From contig NZ_AAEW02000010.1 of assembly GCF_000167355.1 (NCBI RefSeq), positions 62,001 through 126,000 on the forward strand: a DNA stretch of 64,000 nt, given 5' to 3'. Positions 7,554-16,200 of this stretch are shown piece after piece. The stretch's first letter is position 1. Each line of letters opens with the position of its first letter. The position numbers and the translations under genes are program-made. The DNA is from Desulfuromonas acetoxidans DSM 684 (GTDB taxonomy: Bacteria; Desulfobacterota; Desulfuromonadia; Desulfuromonadales; Desulfuromonadaceae). The notes under the pieces are model-generated. The model was not told the origin of the DNA. It did not search any database and saw only the letters and a list, made by a program, of their open reading frames with translations.

Positions 7554-9998
7554 CTACACGCGGTCCGGTTTTTTACTCAGGGTCTGCTTCAGATCCAGAT
7601 TACTCCTCAGAAGAGAGGTGAAATCTTCTGCGGGCAAAGGTCGGCTGTAAAGGTAGCCTTGAAGGATATCGCAGTGGCATTTTTCCAGAAAGTCCAGTTG
7701 CTCGACCGTTTCAACCCCCTCCGCGACAGTGGTTAAACCCAGATGATGCGCAATATCGACAATACTGACTGCAACCGCGGCAGAACTGGAATCTTGTGCA
7801 ACGTCACGAATAAAAGAAGCATCAATCTTAAGGCAGTCAACGGGAAAGCGGCGCAGGTAGTTCAGGCTGGAATAGCCGGTGCCAAAATCGTCGAGGCTTA
7901 AAAGGACTCCTCTCTCTTTGAGCGCGATCATGGTTTGGACGGCGCCTTCCGGATCGTCCATGATCATACTTTCGGTGATCTCAAGATCGAGTAGATCGGG
8001 GTGTAATGTTGTTGTCTCTAAAATAGTGTCAACCACGTCGCATAAATTCCCATGACGGAACTGTCGTGATGACAGGTTGACGGCCATCGTGATGGTTGGT
8101 AATTGTTGTTGCTGCCAGCTTATGGCCTGTTGACAGGCTTGCTCCAACACCCAGGTTCCAATTGGAACAATCAAACCGGTCTCTTCGGCCAGTGGAATAA
8201 AGTCAGCAGGCGAGACGAGGCCGCGCAATGGATGTTGCCAGCGGATTAACGCTTCGCAGCCGACAATTTTGCCGCTTTGCAATGAGACTTTGGGCTGATA
8301 GTGAAGTAACAGTTCTCCGCGTTCCAGTGCCTGACGCAAATCTTTTTCAAGCTCAAGAATTTTTACCGCATGTTGATTCATATCACTGGAGTAGAAGGTG
8401 AAATCGCCTTTGTGCCGTTTTGACTGGTACATGGCCAGATCCGCATTACGCAGCAATGTGATGCTGTCATTGCCATCGTTGGGGAACAGGCTGATGCCGA
8501 TACTGGCTGTCACAACAATATGGTGGTTGTCGATATGGCAGGGGGAGCTGATCTCTTTAAGCAGGTCTTGCATTAACGGGATGAGGCTTTCCTCGTTGTT
8601 CAGGTCACCTAAAACCAGGGCAAATTCGTCACCACCGAGACGACTGACGGTATCTGTTGAACGGACGTGTTGACAGAGCCGCTTACCAATCTGACAAAGA
8701 AGTCGATCCCCTTGATCGTGTCCCAGGCTGTCATTGATGACTTGAAAACGGTCAAGGTCGATCAGCAGGACCGCAACAGCATGATGTTGCCGCATGCCCT
8801 CTTCAATGGCGTGGTCTAAACGGTCGAGCAACAGGGTGCGATTGGCCAGGCCCGTAAGCTCATCGTGGGTTGCGAGGTGTTCCAGGCGTTGTTCCGATTG
8901 CAGTTGGATCGCACGACTGTTTTCAAGCCGCTGTGTCATGGTTGTGAAGGTGGCGGACAATTGTTCGATTTCAGCAGGCTGGCAATACTGAGATGGTAAT
9001 TGCCAGGGCTGGTCCTGACCGAAATTGTGGCTGGCTTGTGCCAGAGCTGCTAGGGGCTTGACCAAGGTGTATTGGCCGAAAAACCGTGCCAGTAGTACGC
9101 TGAAGAGGATAACCACCGCCATCACGCTGAGGTTGATTTTCCATTCCAGGTTTGCCGGGGCTAAAATCTGCTGTTCGGGAATACCGGCCCACATAAAGAG
9201 ATAGGGTGTTGTTTGAGAATTGAGGTACATCGGATAAAATGCCAGGCGTTTTACCCGACCATCGGAAGCGACTGCACTCACCAGTCCGGGATCACGGGCC
9301 TGTTGCGCCGCTTGCCAGCTTTCGGCTGCGATGGGTTGGCCAATCGGATGTGTTTCTGAATTTTCAGGGTGGTAAAACAGACGGAGCCCATGATGGTCTG
9401 TCACGGCAATAAAAGAGCCCTGGGGAAGACTTGCGTGTTCAAGTAAATTGGTGAACGATGATACGGCAAGAACGATGGTCAAAACTCCTTTGACCTGATT
9501 ATGGCTGTTGCGCACCGGCAAGGCGAAAGGGAAGGCCGGTTCTGTATCGCCAAGGCGGGTAAAAATAAACTCTCCCGCAGAAAAGGACTTTTTTTGCAGG
9601 GCATCACGAAAGTGTTTGCGGTCAGCGAGGCTGATGGCATTGAATGGGCGTGCGGAGGCAACGACTTGACCACTTTTGTTACAGAGCGTGATGTTGAGCA
9701 AATTCGAACTGTGGCAGATGATCTCATGAAATAACTGTTTGCACGCGGTTGGGTCTTGAGATTGTACGGCCTCTGTCTGTACCAATGTTTTTAATGTCTG
9801 GCGTGCTGCTTTTATTTCCCCTTCCTGATGTTCGACCATGCTGCGGACAAGGATCGTCATCTGATGTTCGGCCTGAACGATGGCGTCACGGCGTTGCTCC
9901 CGTCCCGCATGAATAATTAGAACCAGGGCGGGTAAAACAGCGACGACGGTCAAGACCCCCAGATAGGTACCAATGGACGCGGCGCGGATGCGGAACAT
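7554..9998 (-). CDS. Membrane GGDEF-EAL cyclic-di-GMP enzyme with periplasmic Cache-type sensor
   Basis: An 814-residue protein: TM at residues 13-30, a periplasmic dCache-like sensor to about residue 290, a second TM and HAMP-like linker, GGDEF at about 375-535, EAL at about 550-805. The cyclase signature is intact (SRLGGDEF) with the inhibitory RxxD site (RSTD) five residues before it. The phosphodiesterase signature is also intact (GCEALIRWQHP, DDFGTGYSSLNYL). It may therefore make and break c-di-GMP, the sensed ligand choosing the balance. It is monocistronic and convergent with the preceding row. The start at 9998 precedes a typical signal-anchor, with GGAG upstream. Confidence 0.93.
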   Translation of the reverse strand: MFRIRAASIGTYLGVLTVVAVLPALVLIIHAGREQRRDAIVQAEHQMTILVRSMVEHQEGEIKAARQTLKTLVQTEAVQSQDPTACKQLFHEIICHSSNLLNITLCNKSGQVVASARPFNAISLADRKHFRDALQKKSFSAGEFIFTRLGDTEPAFPFALPVRNSHNQVKGVLTIVLAVSSFTNLLEHASLPQGSFIAVTDHHGLRLFYHPENSETHPIGQPIAAESWQAAQQARDPGLVSAVASDGRVKRLAFYPMYLNSQTTPYLFMWAGIPEQQILAPANLEWKINLSVMAVVILFSVLLARFFGQYTLVKPLAALAQASHNFGQDQPWQLPSQYCQPAEIEQLSATFTTMTQRLENSRAIQLQSEQRLEHLATHDELTGLANRTLLLDRLDHAIEEGMRQHHAVAVLLIDLDRFQVINDSLGHDQGDRLLCQIGKRLCQHVRSTDTVSRLGGDEFALVLGDLNNEESLIPLMQDLLKEISSPCHIDNHHIVVTASIGISLFPNDGNDSITLLRNADLAMYQSKRHKGDFTFYSSDMNQHAVKILELEKDLRQALERGELLLHYQPKVSLQSGKIVGCEALIRWQHPLRGLVSPADFIPLAEETGLIVPIGTWVLEQACQQAISWQQQQLPTITMAVNLSSRQFRHGNLCDVVDTILETTTLHPDLLDLEITESMIMDDPEGAVQTMIALKERGVLLSLDDFGTGYSSLNYLRRFPVDCLKIDASFIRDVAQDSSSAAVAVSIVDIAHHLGLTTVAEGVETVEQLDFLEKCHCDILQGYLYSRPLPAEDFTSLLRSNLDLKQTLSKKPDRV

Positions 9999-10267
9999 GT
10001 TTTTCCCCTTGGAGGAGCAGGCAAAATAAACAACAATTTAATAAAATTAGATAGTTTAATCCTACCTGCTTTTGTTGATTATAAAAGTTATAAGGACGTA
10101 AAAATCTTTTTTTGTGACGATAACTATTTTTGAGGGCCTGCCATTTTCAAACAATGGCGTTATTCTTTTGAGGTACAGATGGACGAAATGGTTTAAACAA
10201 AACGGGTGGCACAAATTTTTTACTATGCCGAAAATGTTCCATTCGTAGAAGCTACAGGGGGAGAAAA

Positions 10268-10609
10268 GTGTCTGTTGTATCAAAACAAACTGCGCAACAT
10301 TATGTCTGGGGTGCCGGTTGCGATGGCTGGCATCTTGCCGCCTCAAAAAACCTCAGTGTTATTCAGGAGCTGGTTCCGAACGGGGCATCAGAGGTGCGCC
10401 ATCTGCATAACAAGGCCGAGCAGTTTTTTTACGTGCTTCATGGCATTGCCACGCTTGAAGTGGCTGGAACGATTCACACGCTGAAAGCCAATGAAGGTTT
10501 TCATGTTCCGGCTGGCGTACCGCATACGTTGAGTAATCAACACGAAGAGGATTTGGAGTTTCTGGTGGTGTCAACGCCGCCGAGTCATGAGGATCGCGAA
10601 AATGCCTAA
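10268..10609 (+). CDS. Small single-domain cupin protein (paralog 2)
   Basis: A 113-residue cupin starting at a GTG (10268) preceded by GGGAGA. It is strongly similar along its whole length to the cupin at 2371-2712: both have WHLAAS, EVRHLH, KAEQFFYVL, GIATLEVAG, NEGFHV and PPSH. Motif 1 (HLHNKAEQFFYVLHG) and motif 2 (NEGFHVPAGVPHTL) carry the expected metal ligands. Expression from its own promoter is likely, as the preceding 260 bases are AT-rich and gene-free. Substrate unknown. Confidence 0.82.
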   Translation: MSVVSKQTAQHYVWGAGCDGWHLAASKNLSVIQELVPNGASEVRHLHNKAEQFFYVLHGIATLEVAGTIHTLKANEGFHVPAGVPHTLSNQHEEDLEFLVVSTPPSHEDRENA

Positions 10610-10674
10610 CGCCTTATTTATCTGTTATTCTATGTTCTGTCGATTTGACCTTGATGTTTTTTTAGGAGAATCCC

Positions 10675-11721
10675 ATGGCACGTCCTATTGATACCGCATG
10701 TCATCGCACCATCCCTTTAAGTACTGATGCCGACTTACGCCGCAGCTACATGGTGGTCAATGAACCTCTGGTCGGCAATGTGCGCTTTGGCCGCTTGCTG
10801 GAAGATCTTGATAAGATGGCTGAAGACACGGCGCTGAATTATGTGTGTCAGACCTATCCGGAGGCACGGGTGGTCACTGCGGCCATTGATGAGATCATGA
10901 TCATGGGGGCGGCGGATGTCAATCGCGATATTGTGCTGCATGCCCGGATTAACCATGTCGGGCGCACCTCGATGGAAGTGGGTATTCGTGTCGAGCACCC
11001 CGGCGACCCCGGTGTGTATATTGCCTCGTGTTTTTTCACCATGGTAGCCCGGTTGGGTGTTGGTGATGACTCGAAGAGCGTGACGATTCCGCCGTTGGAT
11101 TACCATGATGAGCTGGAAAAAAAGCATTATGAAAATGCCATCGCCAGTCGCAAGGATTATCGCAGCCAACAGGATGCTGCCCAGGAACCGCCCAGCCGCG
11201 AAGAGTACGAGTTGCTGACCAAACTGCATAAGGCGCAGGATGAGCCGGGCTTCAAAGGATTGTTGTCCGGTAAGCTGGTGGCGGATTCCTGGGAGCGGAT
11301 GTATCCGGCCAAAGAGAATGTGCCGACGACGATCTTTGGCGGCTATCTGATGCGGCGCGCCTATGAGCTTTCCTCGATCTGCGCCGAGCTGGTGGCGCCC
11401 AACCGGCCGGTGATTGTTGCGGTGAATCGGGTCAATTTCTTTCATCCCGTGCGGCTGGGAGACAAGCTGCACTACACCTGTCGCGTCGTATATACCGGTA
11501 AGACCTCTATTTCGGTGGAAGCCAACATCCGGCGCATCAGCCGGGATCGCACCAGCGAGGCACTGTCCAACTCATGTCTGTTCACCTTTGTTAATGTTGA
11601 TGATCATCTGAATCCGCTGCCGGTGCCGACGATTTATCCCACCACCTATGCGGAAGATGCTCTCTATTTGCAGGCTTACCGGCGCAGCAAAAGTCCGAGA
11701 CGGCATCAGCGTAAAAAATAA
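10675..11721 (+). CDS. Double-hotdog acyl-CoA thioesterase family protein
   Basis: A 348-residue protein with two hotdog-fold repeats. The first covers about residues 20-140 (ARVVTAAIDEIMIMGAAD, LHARINHVGRTSMEVGIRV). The second covers about 205-325 (FGGYLMRRAYELSS, VNRVNFFHPVRLGD, CRVVYTGKTSISVEA). Paired hotdogs of this kind are found in ACOT/BFIT-type acyl-CoA thioesterases, which release CoA from acyl-CoAs in the cytosol. SD AGGAG precedes the ATG. It lies 11 bases upstream of an SDR gene, suggesting a shared role in acyl or hydroxyacyl metabolism; the acyl chain preferred is unknown. Confidence 0.85.
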   Translation: MARPIDTACHRTIPLSTDADLRRSYMVVNEPLVGNVRFGRLLEDLDKMAEDTALNYVCQTYPEARVVTAAIDEIMIMGAADVNRDIVLHARINHVGRTSMEVGIRVEHPGDPGVYIASCFFTMVARLGVGDDSKSVTIPPLDYHDELEKKHYENAIASRKDYRSQQDAAQEPPSREEYELLTKLHKAQDEPGFKGLLSGKLVADSWERMYPAKENVPTTIFGGYLMRRAYELSSICAELVAPNRPVIVAVNRVNFFHPVRLGDKLHYTCRVVYTGKTSISVEANIRRISRDRTSEALSNSCLFTFVNVDDHLNPLPVPTIYPTTYAEDALYLQAYRRSKSPRRHQRKK

Positions 11722-11732
11722 CGGAGATGGGA

Positions 11733-12491
11733 ATGGATCAAGAGAAGATTGCCGTGGTGACCGGTGGGGCTCAGGGCATTGGCCGTGGGATTGTCACAAG
11801 GTTGCGTGACGAGGGCTGGAGCGTTGTTATAGCGGATAATGACGGTCAGGCTGTGGAGGAAGCCGTTGCGGCGTTGGGCGGCTCCGTCATTGGCAAGTTG
11901 GTGGATGTGAGTGATGAGAAGGCGGTTCAACTACTGTTCTCTTGGCTGGAGGCAACTTACGGTCGCCTCGATCTGCTGGTAAACAATGCGGCGGTTGCCA
12001 AAGCCCATGGGACTCCTTTGGAATCCCTGGCGCTGGAAGAATGGCAGCATTTGCTGAATGTGAATCTGACCGGCCCCTTTTTATGCAGTAAATACGCCGC
12101 GCCTCTGTTGCGGCATCCCAGTGGTTCGATTATTCATATTGCCTCAACCCGTGCCGTGCAATCCGAGCCCGATAGTGAAGCGTATGCTGCCAGCAAGGGG
12201 GGAGTGGTTGCTTTAACCCATGCCATGGCACTCAGTCTCGGGCCACAGATCCGGGTGAATTGCATCAGCCCGGGCTGGATTGATGTTTCCGCCCTGAAGA
12301 AAGGTGCTCACGGCATCAGCCAGTCTCTGAGTCGTCAAGACCATGAACAGCATCCGGTGGGGCGGGTCGGCCAGCCACAGGATATTGCCGCCACGGTTTG
12401 TTTTCTCGCTTCAGCTCAGGCTGGCTTTATTACCGGGCAGAACCTGGTCGTTGATGGCGGCATGACGCGCAAGATGATTTATGTAGAATAA
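11733..12491 (+). CDS. Short-chain dehydrogenase/reductase
   Basis: A 252-residue classical SDR. The nucleotide-binding motif TGGAQGIGRG is at residues 10-19, NNAA lies in the fourth strand, and the catalytic Ser and YAASK pair sits in the middle. The end reads ITGQNLVVDGGM, the normal SDR terminus. Such enzymes oxidise or reduce hydroxyl/carbonyl groups with NAD(P)(H); the Asp after the second strand (IADND) favours NAD(H). ATG at 11733 follows GGAGATGGGA; an upstream ATG at 11727 lies within that signal. It is co-directional with the thioesterase gene, 11 bases apart. Confidence 0.9.
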   Translation: MDQEKIAVVTGGAQGIGRGIVTRLRDEGWSVVIADNDGQAVEEAVAALGGSVIGKLVDVSDEKAVQLLFSWLEATYGRLDLLVNNAAVAKAHGTPLESLALEEWQHLLNVNLTGPFLCSKYAAPLLRHPSGSIIHIASTRAVQSEPDSEAYAASKGGVVALTHAMALSLGPQIRVNCISPGWIDVSALKKGAHGISQSLSRQDHEQHPVGRVGQPQDIAATVCFLASAQAGFITGQNLVVDGGMTRKMIYVE

Positions 12492-12710
12492 AATCTGTTG
12501 TTCTGGTGTGCATTTTTTCTATTATATTCTTTGTTTTTAATGGGTTATCAAAATAGTAGACAGCCTGCGCCGCACTCCTTATTATAGGCCTATCCATATG
12601 TTTAGAGCGTAATTCTTACGTCTCTTTGCTGAACCCATTTCCCTTTCCCTGCAATACCTTATCCGGTGCTGAACCGGTAGCATCTCACATCACTTATGGA
12701 GGGTCTCATC

Positions 12711-13208
12711 ATGAATGAGCTGGTCGAACTTGTTGTCAAGGCATTTCTGATCGGTTGTGGCGCGACTGTGGTCATGGATCTCTGGGCGCTGTTTCTGAAA
12801 TCGGTATTTAAGCTTCCTTCACTGAATTATGCCTTTGTCGGCCGTTGGCTTGGCCATATGCCCCAAGGGAAATTCACGCACAACACCATTGTTGAATCCC
12901 CACCTGTTCGCGGGGAACGCCTGATGGGGTGGGGGGCTCATTATGCCATTGGTGTGGCGTTTGCTCTTGTTCTTCTGGTTTTCTGGGGGCTTGACTGGGC
13001 AAAGCATCCGACGTTTTTTCCGGCGATATTCATTGGCGTTGTGACAATTGTTGCCCCATTTTTTTTAATGCAACCCTGCTTTGGATTTGGTGTCGCAGCC
13101 AAGAGATTACCTCGGCCAAATTTTTCCCGTCTGCTCAGCTTGGGGTCGCACAGTGCTTACGGTGTTGGGCTTTATCTGGCGGCGTTATTTTGGGGGAATC
13201 TTCTTTGA
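12711..13208 (+). CDS. DUF2938-family integral membrane protein
   Basis: A 165-residue protein with about four hydrophobic segments, recognisable as DUF2938 from motifs such as ATVVMDLWA, NYAFVGRWLGHMPQG and GWGAHYAIGV. The function of the family is unknown. GGAGGG sits seven bases before the ATG at 12711, so this start is preferred to the upstream in-frame one at 12696. It is apparently transcribed alone. Confidence 0.85.
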   Translation: MNELVELVVKAFLIGCGATVVMDLWALFLKSVFKLPSLNYAFVGRWLGHMPQGKFTHNTIVESPPVRGERLMGWGAHYAIGVAFALVLLVFWGLDWAKHPTFFPAIFIGVVTIVAPFFLMQPCFGFGVAAKRLPRPNFSRLLSLGSHSAYGVGLYLAALFWGNLL

Positions 13209-13371
13209 TTTGAACCGACCCAATCGTTGGTTGGTTAAGGCCTGAGCGTTGCCAGTATGGACACTGGCTTGTTGTTTCACGGCGGTTTGGCTTATGATGG
13301 GCAGGCATAATCCATGTCTCTTTGTCGCATCATGCTGAGAGTGTGAACCGCGGCGTTTCAAAAGGTTTTGT

Positions 13372-14304
13372 ATGCTGGCCATCATCACGATTCTTTTTCC
13401 TGTCTGGGCCATTGTCTGTTCTATTGTGGCCTTTTGCTTTCCACAGCCGTTTGTCCTGCTTAAACCCTCTATCGTACCGTTGTTGACATTCATTATGTTT
13501 TCAATGGGGCTGACACTGACGCCGGCTGATTTCAGGCGTGCTCTGACGCGTCCCAAAGCCATGGGTCTTGGTGTGGCAGTGCAATATATTATGATGCCTG
13601 CGGCGGCCTATTGGCTCTCCCGCCTGCTCGGACTGCCTGGTGATCTGGTGGTTGGCATGGTCCTGGTCGGTAGCGTGGCCGGTGGCACGGCGTCCAATGT
13701 GATCACCTATCTGGCGAAGGGCGATGTGGCTTTGTCCATCACCATGACGTTGTTGTCGACACTGCTTTCCGTGCTGGTGACACCTTATCTGACCTTGCTG
13801 TATGTGGGGCAGACTGTGCCTGTTCCAGCCTCGGCCATGTTGCTCAGCATTGCTAAAATGGTTGTCATTCCCCTGCTGTCCGGACTTTTTATCAACCGAG
13901 TGCTCGGTGAGCGACGTCACCGTATCGAACCCTGGTTGCCTTTTTTGTCCATGGTGGCCATCGTCACAATTATCGCCATTGTCGTTGCCCTGAATCAGGC
14001 CAATCTTACCCAGGTCGGGCCGCTGGTGTTTGTTGCGGTGATCCTCCATAATGGTTTTGGTCTCGGCGTTGGCTACGCTGCAGCACGTCTGGTTGGCTTT
14101 GACGGCAAGATAGCCCGTACCATTGCCATCGAAGTCGGCATGCAGAATTCCGGTTTGGGGGTGGCTCTTGCCAGTCAATATTTTGCGCCGCTTGCAACGT
14201 TACCCGGCGCTGTGTTCAGTATCTGGCACAATATCTCCGGATCTGTTCTGGCCGGTTTGTGGTCGCGTGCTGACAAACAACAAAATGAGGCACAACCTCG
14301 TTGA
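13372..14304 (+). CDS. Bile acid:sodium symporter (BASS) family transporter
   Basis: A 310-residue inner-membrane protein with nine to ten hydrophobic segments. Family motifs are seen in LTFIMFSMGLTLTPADF, GSVAGGTASNVITYLAKG and the EVGMQNSGLGVALA stretch, the last two forming the sodium- and substrate-binding cross-over region of BASS/ASBT proteins. Members carry organic anions (bile acids, pantoate, keto acids) with Na+. The substrate here cannot be read from sequence. It is followed 22 bases later by a cytosine-permease-like gene, so the two may be co-transcribed. Confidence 0.88.
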   Translation: MLAIITILFPVWAIVCSIVAFCFPQPFVLLKPSIVPLLTFIMFSMGLTLTPADFRRALTRPKAMGLGVAVQYIMMPAAAYWLSRLLGLPGDLVVGMVLVGSVAGGTASNVITYLAKGDVALSITMTLLSTLLSVLVTPYLTLLYVGQTVPVPASAMLLSIAKMVVIPLLSGLFINRVLGERRHRIEPWLPFLSMVAIVTIIAIVVALNQANLTQVGPLVFVAVILHNGFGLGVGYAAARLVGFDGKIARTIAIEVGMQNSGLGVALASQYFAPLATLPGAVFSIWHNISGSVLAGLWSRADKQQNEAQPR

Positions 14305-14326
14305 AAGGCGATGTAAACAAACCGTT

Positions 14327-15586
14327 ATGAAAGACTCAGCGGATCAAACGTATAGTGATTTTTCACATCAACCCGTTCCGCGGGATTCCCGGCGCGGGTT
14401 CTGGTCGATGTTGATTGTCATGATGGGGTTTACCTTTTTTTCCGCCAGCATGTGGACCGGCGGGCGGCTGGGTGCCGGGCTGACGGCTGAACGCTTTTTT
14501 CTCGCCGTGTTGGGCGGGAATCTTATCCTTGGTGGTTACACTGGCGCTCTTGCCCACATTGCTGCGACAACCGGCCTGTCAACACACCGACTCGCCCATG
14601 CTTCGTTTGGTGTCAAAGGCTCATGGTTCCCCTCAGCCTTGCTGGGAATCACCCAGGTGGGATGGTTTGGAGTCGGTGTGGTGATGTTTGCTTTGCCGGT
14701 GCAGAAGGTGACAGGAATCAATTTATATCTCTTGATTGCTGTTGGCGGGCTGCTGATGACCACCACAGCCTATTTTGGTATCAAGGCATTGGCCTTGTTA
14801 AGTCTGGTTGCTGTTCCTGCCATTGCCTTGTTAGGGATGTTTTCAGTTGAAGAAGCGGTGCGCAGTACCGGGGGGATGGCGTCCTTGCTGGCCATTACCC
14901 CTGAGCAGCCACTGAGCTTTTCCGTGGCGCTGACTTTGTGTGTCGGCTCATTTATCAGTGGCGGAACTCTGACGGCCGATTTTACCCGCTTTGCCCGCAC
15001 CAGTCGCACGGCGGTGTCGACAACCGTCTTGGCATTTTTTATCGGTAATTCACTGATGTTTGTGTTTGGTGCTGTCGGTGCTGCGCTCTATCAGCAAGCT
15101 GATATTTCCGAAGTGATGTTGCGCCAGGGCTTGATCGTTCCGGCCATGCTGGTGTTGGGCCTGAATATCTGGACAACCAATGACAGTGCCTTGTATGCCT
15201 CGGGGCTGGCGTTCGCTAATATCAGCGGGCTGCCCAAAAAGGCGATGGTGGTGGTCAATGGAACGCTGGGATCTTTGGCCGCCATGCTGTTGTATGAGCA
15301 TTTTGTCGGCTTTCTCACATTGCTGGGCGCCTGCTTGCCACCGATTGGAGCGATCATTATCACCGATTATTTTATGCATGAGAAACAACGCTGGCACGAT
15401 CAGGTGGTATTCGACGCAAGGGTTCGCTTATCTGCTGTTGTGGCGTGGCTGGCAGGCTGTGCTGCTGCACAGTTATTGCCGGGGTTGCCACCGCTCAACG
15501 GATTGTTTGCTGCCGCTCTGGTGTATTTGGCTTTGGAATGCACGCTAGGTCGTTCACGGTCATCCGAAAATTTGACACCACCCTGA
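14327..15586 (+). CDS. Cytosine/purine permease family (CodB-like) transporter
   Basis: Counted from 14327 the protein has 419 residues, the length of E. coli CodB; the frame is open further upstream inside the BASS gene. About twelve TM segments are seen. NCS1-family features include FFSASMWTGGRLGAG in TM1, GGTLTADFTRFARTS in the middle and ANISGLPKKAMV. The neighbouring genes do not encode a cytosine deaminase, so the substrate may be another nucleobase, hydantoin or vitamin. No good Shine-Dalgarno is seen at either ATG (14285 or 14327), so the start is uncertain. Confidence 0.85.
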   Translation: MKDSADQTYSDFSHQPVPRDSRRGFWSMLIVMMGFTFFSASMWTGGRLGAGLTAERFFLAVLGGNLILGGYTGALAHIAATTGLSTHRLAHASFGVKGSWFPSALLGITQVGWFGVGVVMFALPVQKVTGINLYLLIAVGGLLMTTTAYFGIKALALLSLVAVPAIALLGMFSVEEAVRSTGGMASLLAITPEQPLSFSVALTLCVGSFISGGTLTADFTRFARTSRTAVSTTVLAFFIGNSLMFVFGAVGAALYQQADISEVMLRQGLIVPAMLVLGLNIWTTNDSALYASGLAFANISGLPKKAMVVVNGTLGSLAAMLLYEHFVGFLTLLGACLPPIGAIIITDYFMHEKQRWHDQVVFDARVRLSAVVAWLAGCAAAQLLPGLPPLNGLFAAALVYLALECTLGRSRSSENLTPP

Positions 15587-15629
15587 CTATCACTGAAGAA
15601 CAATTGCCCCCCCCATAAGGAGTTTGTCC

Positions 15630-15977
15630 ATGAAAAAGATAGCGCTGTTTGTGTTCAATGGTGAAGCGATGTGTTTTATCCATGTGCTGCTCAATGCTTT
15701 GGATCTGCAGGAGAAAGGCTATGACGCTAAAATCATTGTTGAAGGTGCTGCGGTTAAATTGATCCCGCAATTTATTGAAGAGGGTAGTCCGCTCAAACCT
15801 TTATGGCAGAAATGTTTGCAGGCTGGTGTTGTCGAAGGGGTTTGTAAAGCTTGCTCCGCCAAACTGGGCACGCTGGCCGCAGCCCAAGAGCAAGACCTGA
15901 CCTTGTTGGACGATATGGCTGGTCATCCCGGTATGGCAGGGTACCGCGATCAGGGGTTTGAAATTATCACGTTTTAA
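15630..15977 (+). CDS. DsrE-like small cytoplasmic protein
   Basis: A 115-residue protein (MKKIALFVFNGEAMCFIHVL, IIVEGAAVKLI, CKACSAKLG) that fits the DsrE/DsrF-like fold of small sulfur-relay or uncharacterised proteins. Two Cys (KACSAK region) could be redox- or persulfide-active, but no function is established. AAGGAG lies eight bases before the ATG at 15630, which is preferred over the TTG at 15624. A small membrane-protein gene follows 22 bases later. Confidence 0.7.
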   Translation: MKKIALFVFNGEAMCFIHVLLNALDLQEKGYDAKIIVEGAAVKLIPQFIEEGSPLKPLWQKCLQAGVVEGVCKACSAKLGTLAAAQEQDLTLLDDMAGHPGMAGYRDQGFEIITF

Positions 15978-15999
15978 ACGTGGGAGAGGGGAACCCCAT

Positions 16000-16167
16000 A
16001 TGAAAAAAGTCGTGTGTCATTTCCGTTTTCGTTTCGGTTTGACGTTGGTTCTGTTTGGTCTTGGTTTCGCTTTATATCTCTATGGCGGTCAATGGCTGGC
16101 AGTTGACCGTTGTCTGGATGCCGGTGGGGTATATGATTATGATCAAGGACAGTGTGTCTTTGAGTGA
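16000..16167 (+). CDS. Small single-pass membrane protein
   Basis: A 55-residue protein. One hydrophobic segment (about residues 12-30, LTLVLFGLGFALYLYGG) is followed by a short outer part with two Cys (VDRCLDAGGVYDYDQGQC), which could form a disulfide. The ATG at 16000 has GAGAGGGGA upstream, and the gene lies 22 bases behind the DsrE-like gene. The CLDAGG-Y-Y-D-QC tail resembles short tails seen in many small bacterial membrane proteins, without known function. Confidence 0.65.
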   Translation: MKKVVCHFRFRFGLTLVLFGLGFALYLYGGQWLAVDRCLDAGGVYDYDQGQCVFE

Positions 16168-16200
16168 GGTACGACTATTTCCTGAGCTTGTCATCACTGC

